21,899 nucleotides of DNA from Anaerolineales bacterium (GTDB lineage Bacteria; Chloroflexota; Anaerolineae; Epilineales; JAANWY01), in NCBI GenBank assembly GCA_018263655.1, contig JAANWY010000375.1, positions 1 to 21,899 of the forward strand, written 5' to 3'. Below the pieces are notes generated by a model. The model saw only the letters and a program-made list of their open reading frames with translations. It was not told where the DNA came from and did no database searches. Of the stretch, positions 16,132-21,899 are shown piece after piece. The stretch's first letter is position 1. Each line of letters begins with the position of its first letter. Both the position numbers and the translations under genes were made by a program.

Positions 16132-17316
16132 CTAGGGAGCTGATCTCATTATCATGACGAGGTAGTACAGCACGCCCACGGTACCGATTAGGAACAACGC
16201 CCACGAGATGGTCAGGACCGCTATCTTGCCGACCCCGTGACTGAACGCCGCGTGAAGCCGGCGCAACCCCCGCCCCGCTTGCCGTTCTTCCACCGCTTGC
16301 TCTAACGCCTGCACCTTCTGCCCCAAACGGGCTAGATGTTGTAACTGCCTTGCCTCGCGCTCGACGTGCCGCTCCGTGATACCCTGCAGTTCGCTCGTCA
16401 GCACCGTCAGCTCAGTCACTTGTTCGCCACTCGCCAGGGTTGATTCCAGGTCACCTATCTGCTGTTGGACACTTGTGGTCAGCGCTTCATGCTGCCCCAT
16501 GCGTTCCTCGAGTCGGGCTGCCAATTCGTCCAGTTCGGCGTCTTGCTGCGCGGATGCAGCGGCCGACTGCAAGTCGTTCACAGTCTGGCGCACAGTCTGC
16601 CTGAGTGTGGTGTGATAGTCTGTCTGTTTTTGTAACGTATCGCGTAGTTGCCCGAGTGCCTCTTCCCATGAACGGGCTTGGAGTGACCCTTCTAGGGTAC
16701 GGACCTCGTCCCGCGATACCAAGTCATCGCGGAGTTCTACGATCTCATCACGGAGCTCTACGACGCGCCGCTGAATTTCTTTTTGGTGTTCATCCGGCGC
16801 CCGCAGCGCGCGGTGGAGTTCTTCCAATTCGGTTTGCAGATGGCCGATCTGTTCCAGGGCGCCGAGGTGGGACTCAATCTCCTCGATGCGCTGCCCGATA
16901 GTCGCAATCTGTTCTGTGGTGGCCGTGCAAGATGATCGCTGCGCTTCAGCAAGAATTTGTGTCTCGTGAAGTAGACCGTCCAACAGCATCGCTTGCCCCC
17001 CCCGACCAGAAACTGTCATACCAAACCACGGCGTTGGCTCTTCCTCACTGGGCGATTTGGCTGGTGCTGCCGGGATGTCTTCGTGTAGGTAATCGCCTGC
17101 TTCCAGCTTCTGGCGAATCTCCTGAGCGTCAAGCTGCTGCTCGATGCTGTAGTAGGCGATTGCTGCCAGTAATTCAACATCATCTACCGTGAAACGCCGG
17201 ATTTCGCCCGCGGCTGGCACGGCACCCTGGCTCAGGAAATCGGCGAACGTGTCGGCCCAGTTGCGCACGGACTCAACCGGGACGCCAAGTCGATCAGCGA
17301 TATCTCCGATTGTCAT
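16132..17316 (-). CDS. MerR-like HTH, coiled-coil protein with C-terminal membrane anchor
   Basis: 394 residues in three parts. Residues 1-72 resemble a MerR-type winged helix: MTIGDIADRLGVPVESVRNW, a wing-like GEIRRFTVDDVELLAAIAYY, then a helix. About 110-355 is long heptad-rich coiled coil, full of Glu, Gln, Arg and Leu. About 366-389 is a single hydrophobic helix (VLTISWALFLIGTVGVLYYL) ending in basic Arg. The layout suggests a DNA-binding protein tethered to the membrane as a coiled-coil dimer, recalling RacA of Bacillus, which pairs a MerR-type head with a coiled coil to anchor DNA at the pole; homology to RacA is not claimed. It has a good promoter and GGAAGG before the ATG. It is convergent with clpC. 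The function is unknown; transcription regulator and chromosome anchor are both possible. Confidence 0.8.
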   Translation of the reverse strand: MTIGDIADRLGVPVESVRNWADTFADFLSQGAVPAAGEIRRFTVDDVELLAAIAYYSIEQQLDAQEIRQKLEAGDYLHEDIPAAPAKSPSEEEPTPWFGMTVSGRGGQAMLLDGLLHETQILAEAQRSSCTATTEQIATIGQRIEEIESHLGALEQIGHLQTELEELHRALRAPDEHQKEIQRRVVELRDEIVELRDDLVSRDEVRTLEGSLQARSWEEALGQLRDTLQKQTDYHTTLRQTVRQTVNDLQSAAASAQQDAELDELAARLEERMGQHEALTTSVQQQIGDLESTLASGEQVTELTVLTSELQGITERHVEREARQLQHLARLGQKVQALEQAVEERQAGRGLRRLHAAFSHGVGKIAVLTISWALFLIGTVGVLYYLVMIMRSAP

Positions 17317-17426
17317 CGGTTCATCCTTCCTCTATGTGCTCGGGCAGGTATGTGAGGAACGACAGTGACCTCCGAGGTATTCGGGAACTGTGCTCTTCTC
17401 TGTTTATTGGGATCGCGACCACCTTG

Positions 17427-17455
17427 ATTATACCATTGAGGTTCCGTAATCTCAA
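17427..17455 (-). promoter_or_regulatory. Promoter of the MerR-like gene
   Basis: Minus strand TTGAGA (17450-17455), 17-bp spacer, TATAAT (17427-17432), about 110 nt before the ATG. Here the -10 region carries no insertion. Confidence 0.75.
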
Positions 17456-17499
17456 CTGGCCGTGGCCGGCTTTACGGCTTTAGCAGTTCTAGATTTGGC

Positions 17500-17645
17500 G
17501 CAACTACTCAGGCTACTGCCCGGCTACTGCCCGGCTACTGCCCGGCTACCCTTGCGAAGGTTTGTGCGCCGGTTTCGCGGCAGAATCACCGTCGGTTATC
17601 GCGTGTCACTTCGCTGCAGGACTACTTCGCAACCTTCGCAAGGGT
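17500..17645. mobile_element. Relative of the ACCCTTGCGAAGGTT family with tandem repeat
   Basis: The outer left end GCAACTACTCAGG (17500-17512) resembles GTAACTGCTCAGG. It is followed by three tandem copies of GGCTACTGCCC (17511-17543) running into GGCTACCC. The inner arms ACCCTTGCGAAGGTT (17548-17562) and exact complement (17631-17645) match those of 7426-7558 and 13315-13446, but the 68-base interior is unrelated to theirs. The right outer end is not found next to the arm; it may have been displaced by the element at 17657-17780, with CCTGAACGC at 17788 a possible remnant. Confidence 0.6.
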
Positions 17646-17656
17646 CAACTTTAGAA

Positions 17657-17780
17657 CTCCTGGGCCGGAATTCTAAATATGGCGGTCAGCATGCTGAGTA
17701 GTGAGCGTATCGAAGTGTGCTTCTTGAGCGGTCTGCACCTAATTCCGTGCCATATTTAGAATTCTTGGCTCCTGGGCCGG
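17657..17780. mobile_element. Intact copy of the AATTCTAAWTATGGC element with 12-bp direct repeats
   Basis: GAATTCTAAATATGGC (17668-17683) and its exact complement (17749-17764) form 16-bp terminal repeats. The inner start GGTCAGCATGCTGAGTAG is nearly the same as in the copy at 8132-8434. CTCCTGGGCCGG occurs at 17657-17668 and 17769-17780, which looks like a 12-bp target duplication. About 100 bp long, with no coding capacity. Confidence 0.7.
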
Positions 17781-17784
17781 CTTG

Positions 17785-17813
17785 TTGCCTGAACGCGGCA
17801 AAGATTCTATAAT
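17785..17813 (+). promoter_or_regulatory. Promoter upstream of the PBP1A gene
   Basis: TTGCCT (17785-17790), 17-bp spacer, TATAAT (17808-17813). The start codon of PBP1A is about 215 bp downstream, across the inserted hairpin element. Confidence 0.75.
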
Positions 17814-17967
17814 TTAGTGGAGACGACTCAGGTACTGCGTGCCTGCACAAGGAATATGCGGAAAAGATGGGGGTGTGGGGGCGGCCGCCCCCACACCCCC
17901 ATCTTTTCCGGTCTTCAGAACTGCGAGGGCGGTAACCGGGCGATCGCCTGAGCAGTTACATCTAGTG
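17812..17967 (+). mobile_element. Insertion at the PBP1A -10 box with a 52-nt perfect palindrome
   Basis: The element is 17820-17959, with right end CCTGAGCAGTTAC and a more diverged left end GAGACGACTCAGG. It is flanked by ATTTAGTG (17812-17819) and ATCTAGTG (17960-17967), a 7/8 direct repeat whose left copy starts in the -10 TATAAT. Inside, 17859-17910 is a perfect palindrome: a 23-base arm from CGGAAAAGATGGGGG, a CGGCCG centre, then the complement, followed by GTCT. The hairpin resembles 289-328. It should form a very stable RNA stem in the leader, possibly a terminator or attenuator. Confidence 0.65.
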
Positions 17968-18028
17968 TAGAAATTGAGTGTTTCTGGCACTGTCTGTTGT
18001 CCGCTCGAGTACGATTGCTAGAGGGGTC

Positions 18029-20881
18029 ATGAAACGAAACGGAAACCACTATTGGCTAATATCGCGCCGGCGCCGCCGACGGCGATCCAAGGGCAATGTT
18101 GTAGCTCGAGGGGTCATTGCCGGCTCTGTGGCCGCATTATGCTTCTCATTGATCACGCCTTTGCTCATCGCGGTGGCCGCGTTGCTGGCCGGCGGCGTCA
18201 CGACAGGCATCGTCTACGCGGCGCTGGCAGACGAACTTCAACAGAATCTGGCAACTTTGGAGACCATCGAGCGCCGGCAGATTTTTCAGTCAACCAAGAT
18301 ATACGATCGCAACGGCAAACTGCTGAACGAGGTATTCGATGAAGGCCGGCGTACCCGCGTTGAGTTGAGCGAAGTGCCGGTCCATATGCGCCAGGCGTCC
18401 ATCGCCGTCGAAGATGACACCTTCTATACCAACCCCGGTATCGACGTGGGCGGCATCCTGAGATCTGCCTGGCGTCTTGCCCTCTACCGGCAGATTATGG
18501 GCGGTGGTAGCACCATTACCCAGCAACTCGTCCGCCACATAGCCTTCAGCTACGAGGAGCGGGTGAGTCAGAGTTACGTTCGCAAGTTCAAGGAAATCAT
18601 TCTCGCCCTTATTCTGACCCAGTCACGGGACAAGGACGAGATCCTGGAACACTATCTCAACGAGATTTACTACGGCAACCTGTCCTACGGGGCTGAGGCC
18701 GCAGCCCAGACATTCTTCGGTAAACCCATCAGTGAAGTGACGCTACCGGAAGCCACAATGCTGGCCGGCTTGCCTCAAGCTCCACTCAACTTGGACCCAT
18801 TCACTGACTTGCCAGCAGTGAAGAGGCGACAGGAAACGGTATTGAACCTAATGGTGAGGAGCGGGTTCATTACCCAGGAGGAAGCCGACGCCGCATACGC
18901 GGAGCCGCTGAAGCTCACACCACCTAAGATAGAGATGTTGGCCCCCCACTTCGTGATCTACGTGCGCAAGCAACTTGAGGAGATGTTTGGCCCGAAAATG
19001 GTGACCCAGGGCGGCCTGACGGTGTACACGACGGTGGACTTGCGCTTCCAACGCGCAGCCGAGAGATTGGCACGGGAGCACGTCGCCGAGCTTCGAGAGG
19101 AGCACAACCTGACCAATGCGGCTCTGGTTGCTGTGCAGCCCGACACCGGCCAAATTCTGGCCATGCTGGGCAGCGTGGACTACGCGGATGAGTCTATTGA
19201 TGGGCAGGTGAACGTGGCCGTGCGCGAGCGGCAACCTGGGTCGTCCATTAAGCCCATCACGTATGTGACGGCCTTCGAGCAGGGGATGACGCCGGCTGAC
19301 GTCATCTGGGATGTCGAGACGGAGATTCCGCTTGAAGAGGGTAAGGTCTACCGCCCTCAGAACTACGATGAGGAATTCCACGGCCTCGTTCGTCTGCGTG
19401 AGGCCCTGGCCAATTCGTACAACGTCCCGGCGATTAAGCTGCTGCGTGAGGCCGGCATTGCAGAAACGCTGGACACAGCCCATCGCATGGGGATCCAGGG
19501 GTTGCAGCAAGCCCCCAACTACTACGGACTCTCGCTGACGCTGGGCGGCGGCGAAGTGACGCTGTTAGACTTGACGACGGCCTACGCGACCCTGTCTAAC
19601 GCGGGCGGCTACGTTCCACCCCAGGCTATCATGTGGGTGACTGATAGTGAAGGTGTGGTGCTCTATGAGTACGAACCGCCGAAACCACAGCAAGTATTGG
19701 ATCCCCGCTCAGTGTATCTGGTAACCGACATCCTATCAGACAACGAGGCGCGCACACCGGAGTTCGGGCCTGATAGTGCCCTCAAGGTCAGTCAGCCGGC
19801 GGCGGCCAAGACCGGCACCACCAACGATTTTCGAGATAATTGGACGTTGGGTTACACGCCCTACCTGACAGTTGGCGTGTGGGCCGGCAACAGCGATAAT
19901 GGCCGCATGGTCGACAGCTCCGGTCTGACGGGCGCCGGACCGCTGTGGCACGATTTCATGGAGGAAGTTTTCGCGTCGCCAGCGCTGCTGTCCGAGCTGC
20001 GGGAGACCCTGGGCGATCTGCCGCAAGTGTTTGAGCGCCCGGCGGGCATCATCGAGGCTGAGATTTGCCGGCTTGCCAGTGTGCGGGAGCCGACGGCCGA
20101 GTGCCCGGAGAAGCGCCGCGAAGTTTTCATTGATCCTTCCGTGAACGAGGAGGACGCCGAGTCGGAGACCGCAGACGAGGAAGAGCAACGAGAACCGTGG
20201 GAGGAAGAGGATGTCGTATTTCGACGGGCGCCTGCCACGCGTCTGCCAGTAGCGCAGGTGAAGGCGCTTGTGGAGGAGATCGTCGCCCGCGAAGAGGAGG
20301 CGCGCGAAAAGCGGCGCGAGGAGTTTGAGATTCCCGAGGAAGAAGGGGCAGAAGAGGAAGAGGACCTCGTCCAGGACACGACGGAGCCGGAGAAGCCGGC
20401 CGTCTGTCCGCTGCCGCCGGGCAGCGCCGGTCCACCGACGATCTTTCTGCTTCCACCCGAAAACGAGGCGGAGCGTGCTAAGGTCCGCGAGTGGGCGCTG
20501 CGCCACGGCTGGCCGGTTCTGATCGAGGAGCTGTGCGTCGGTGAAGGGGTCGCGTTACCGACAGGTGAAGTCATCAACGCGACGTGGCGGATTAAGTCGC
20601 CGTCATCCGGAGATGTGGTCACGACGATAGTGCCCATCGTGGGGACGGCGAGCTTCAACCGTGATCAAGTCCTCTTCTACAAGGTCGAGTGGGGGCGCGG
20701 TGAGGAACCGGGGGAGTGGATTACCATGGGGCAGACCCACGATCAACCGGTGGTCGACGGTCAGTTGGAGGTCTGGCACGCTGAGGGTATGCCGCCCGGG
20801 CAATACAGCTTGCGCTTGGTATTGGTCAAGACGGATGGTAATGAGCTGCCGGCGTACAAGGTGACGGTGACGGTCGAATAA
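18029..20881 (+). CDS. mrcA: Class A penicillin-binding protein (PBP1A-type glycosyltransferase/transpeptidase)
   Basis: A bifunctional peptidoglycan synthase of 950 residues. A very basic cytoplasmic tail (RRRRRRRSK) and membrane helix (about 28-66) lead to the GT51 domain: EDDTFYTNPGID with catalytic Glu128 (Asn in place of the common His), GGGSTITQQLVR, and a KFKEIILALILTQSRDKDEI-type motif ending HYLNEIYYG. The transpeptidase has SSIK (405-408), SYN (463-465) and KTGT (594-597). After about residue 690 comes a strongly acidic, Glu-rich stretch of some 100 residues and a C-terminal domain rich in beta strands. I prefer the ATG at 18029 over the GTG at 17978 because GAGGGG precedes it and the tail then begins MKRNGNHYW. 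It probably heads an operon with the next three genes. The symbol is a family label. Confidence 0.93.
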   Translation: MKRNGNHYWLISRRRRRRRSKGNVVARGVIAGSVAALCFSLITPLLIAVAALLAGGVTTGIVYAALADELQQNLATLETIERRQIFQSTKIYDRNGKLLNEVFDEGRRTRVELSEVPVHMRQASIAVEDDTFYTNPGIDVGGILRSAWRLALYRQIMGGGSTITQQLVRHIAFSYEERVSQSYVRKFKEIILALILTQSRDKDEILEHYLNEIYYGNLSYGAEAAAQTFFGKPISEVTLPEATMLAGLPQAPLNLDPFTDLPAVKRRQETVLNLMVRSGFITQEEADAAYAEPLKLTPPKIEMLAPHFVIYVRKQLEEMFGPKMVTQGGLTVYTTVDLRFQRAAERLAREHVAELREEHNLTNAALVAVQPDTGQILAMLGSVDYADESIDGQVNVAVRERQPGSSIKPITYVTAFEQGMTPADVIWDVETEIPLEEGKVYRPQNYDEEFHGLVRLREALANSYNVPAIKLLREAGIAETLDTAHRMGIQGLQQAPNYYGLSLTLGGGEVTLLDLTTAYATLSNAGGYVPPQAIMWVTDSEGVVLYEYEPPKPQQVLDPRSVYLVTDILSDNEARTPEFGPDSALKVSQPAAAKTGTTNDFRDNWTLGYTPYLTVGVWAGNSDNGRMVDSSGLTGAGPLWHDFMEEVFASPALLSELRETLGDLPQVFERPAGIIEAEICRLASVREPTAECPEKRREVFIDPSVNEEDAESETADEEEQREPWEEEDVVFRRAPATRLPVAQVKALVEEIVAREEEAREKRREEFEIPEEEGAEEEEDLVQDTTEPEKPAVCPLPPGSAGPPTIFLLPPENEAERAKVREWALRHGWPVLIEELCVGEGVALPTGEVINATWRIKSPSSGDVVTTIVPIVGTASFNRDQVLFYKVEWGRGEEPGEWITMGQTHDQPVVDGQLEVWHAEGMPPGQYSLRLVLVKTDGNELPAYKVTVTVE

Positions 20882-20901
20882 CCCTAAAGGAGGCAAAGCG
20901 A

Positions 20902-21216
20902 ATGGAACAACGCAATGAGAGTATTCAGTTTGTGCTTGGCCTGAGCCTGGGTGTGGTCGCGGGCGTTGTCGCGACGATTCTGCTGACCCCCCAGGCCGGC
21001 CGGCGTACTCGCCAAGAGCTGAAGGAGACCACGCTGCAGGAAGCCGATACGGTCACAGATCGCATTATGCGCATTCTGGAAGAGGAAGCCGAACGGCTCG
21101 CCCGGCGGGTCGGCGATGAGTTACTGGACGTTGGTCGATCGTTCTTCGAACGGCAGCAGGCTGACCTGCGTGCCGGATTGGACGGTGATAGCGGACGGGA
21201 CTACCAGTATGAGTAG
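20902..21216 (+). CDS. YtxH-like small membrane protein
   Basis: 104 residues. The N-terminal hydrophobic helix (about 9-29, GLSLGVVAGVVATILLTPQ) followed by AGRRTRQELKE is the YtxH pattern of a glycine-rich helix, then a Pro and a basic-acidic amphipathic region. Residues 45-85 look like a long amphipathic helix. AAAGGAGG lies just before the ATG, and the gene starts 20 bp after the PBP stop, so cotranscription is likely. The role is unknown; YtxH proteins are linked to general stress in Bacillus. Confidence 0.8.
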   Translation: MEQRNESIQFVLGLSLGVVAGVVATILLTPQAGRRTRQELKETTLQEADTVTDRIMRILEEEAERLARRVGDELLDVGRSFFERQQADLRAGLDGDSGRDYQYE

Positions 21217-21302
21217 ACCCCAACTTCGTTCTGGCAGGATCGTCAGACCTATACTGAGCGAAGCCGAGGTATTCCCCTGTTTACCAAGGAGGTGTAACGA
21301 CG

Positions 21303-21584
21303 ATGGCAGAAGACACTGAACGCGGTGGTAACTACTTCGCACTAGGAGCGATCGTTGGGGCCGCGTTGGGAGCGGCGATGGCGTTGCTCTTTGCACCCCA
21401 ACGCGGAGATGAGACCCGCGCCACGCTGAAAGAAAAGGGCATCGAGCTACAGCAGCAGGCGCGCAAAGCGATGCCGGAGACAATCGAGCTGGACATTGAG
21501 GACGTGCCAGAAGATACCGCAGCGCCTGCGGAGAAGATGGCCGAGGAACTTCAACAGGAACCCGAGCAAGAGGAAACAGCATGA
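21303..21584 (+). CDS. Second YtxH-like small membrane protein
   Basis: 93 residues. The hydrophobic segment YFALGAIVGAALGAAMALLF with repeated GxxxG/A spacing, then APQRGDETRATLKEKG, is a typical YtxH start. The C-terminal 40 residues are acidic (EDVPEDTAAPAEKMAEEL and EPEQEE). AAGGAGG precedes the ATG at 10 nt. It lies 86 bp after the first YtxH gene; the gap holds a CGAAGCCGAGGT-type repeat fragment. The stop overlaps the next start by 4 nt. Confidence 0.8.
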   Translation: MAEDTERGGNYFALGAIVGAALGAAMALLFAPQRGDETRATLKEKGIELQQQARKAMPETIELDIEDVPEDTAAPAEKMAEELQQEPEQEETA

Positions 21585-21787
21585 AAGAGGAGTCTGTGCG
21601 ACGTCTCCTGAGACGTCTGGAGTGGTCGGGAGGTCTGACACGCAGTGACATTATGCGCCAGTTGCACGATCTCGATGACCCCGGTGTGGATGTCGAGGGG
21701 CTCTATCTTGGCTTGGTTGGGGGACGAGTCTACTTCGGCATCGAGGAAGTCATAGACTCCATCCCTCGCTCGGTCTGGGAGCCCTAG
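21581..21787 (+). CDS. Small protein of unknown function
   Basis: 68 residues, MKEESVRRLLRRLEWSGGLT onward. The start overlaps the preceding stop as ATGA, suggesting translational coupling. It is soluble and mixed in charge: an N-terminal basic amphipathic helix, a middle with DLDDPGVDVEGLYLGLVGG, and no Cys or metal motif. I do not recognise a family. The overlap and compact composition make it likely to be real. Confidence 0.6.
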   Translation: MKEESVRRLLRRLEWSGGLTRSDIMRQLHDLDDPGVDVEGLYLGLVGGRVYFGIEEVIDSIPRSVWEP

Positions 21788-21899
21788 TGGTGCTTGGCAT
21801 AAATGAGTCACCCGTTATCTATCGAAACCACGGCCAGCATCCCGAGCGACGTCCCGAGCTTGACGAGGGGTAGGCCGGAACGTAGTGGAGACCGTATCG
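21788..21899. other. Gene-free end of window with dispersed-repeat fragments
   Basis: It contains GACGTCCCGAGCTTGACGAGG and GGAGACCGTATCG, which resemble the CTTCGA/CGTATCGAAG repeats at 12900-13080. No terminator or gene is evident. Confidence 0.4.

Noticed and set aside
17511..17550. GGCTACTGCCC tandem array as CRISPR-like
   Set aside because: Units are 11 bp and directly abutting with no spacers; no cas genes are present.

Overview
The window looks like a chromosomal, mostly housekeeping segment from a moderately GC-rich bacterium. Gene content suggests a Chloroflexota lineage (Anaerolineae, Caldilineae or Ardenticatenia type): two ClpC-type ATPases, a four-domain S1 protein, a large PBP1A with a C-terminal extension, paired YtxH proteins, and many short dispersed palindromic repeats with cores such as CTTCGACAGGCTCAGGA. 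This assignment is inference; no marker gene proves it. Most genes have a clear AGGAGG-type ribosome binding site, and many promoters read as textbook sigma-70 sites with 17-bp spacers.

Layout. 1-401: repeats and a small insertion at a TATAAT box. 402-487 (-): tRNA-Leu(CAA), whose promoter reaches almost to the start of a divergent ECF sigma factor (535-1143 +), followed by its zinc-finger anti-sigma factor (1211-2032 +) and a strong terminator. 2288-8076 (-): a MalK/UgpC-type ABC ATPase, ClpC, an S1-domain protein and RidA. 8077-8443: nested small mobile elements. 8444-11030 (-): leuS, broken by a frameshift inside a triplicated 16-bp repeat. 11290-12222 (-): ilvE. 12319-12503 (-): a T-box expression platform preceded, within the same apparent transcript, by a tRNA-Ala(CGC) gene and its promoter. 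12460-13628: gene-free, repeat-rich. 13629-16124 (+): a second ClpC. 16132-17316 (-): a MerR-like, coiled-coil protein with a C-terminal membrane anchor. 17317-18028: gene-free and repeat-rich, with two divergent promoters. 18029-21787 (+): PBP1A, two YtxH-like membrane proteins and a small unknown protein.

How the parts fit. ilvE and leuS form a branched-chain amino acid block, which fits T-box control, but the leader has no visible Stem I; a tRNA-Ala gene sits where Stem I would be expected. The Clp ATPases, the ECF/anti-sigma pair, PBP1A and the YtxH proteins are stress and envelope functions.

The strongest structural signal outside genes is a family of 100-140 bp inverted-repeat elements (termini near GTAACYGYTCAGG). 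They are flanked by 8-bp direct repeats that overlap the -10 box of a promoter. Two copies about 90% identical (7426-7558 and 13315-13446) lie in the same register after the -10 boxes of the S1-clpC and second clpC promoters, and two G-rich hairpin relatives (268-369 and 17820-17959) sit at other TATAAT boxes. They look like non-autonomous transposons that insert into promoter -10 regions and become 5' leaders. A second family, with an AATTCTAAWTATGGC end, is flanked by 12-13 bp direct repeats; one copy is itself interrupted by a third element.
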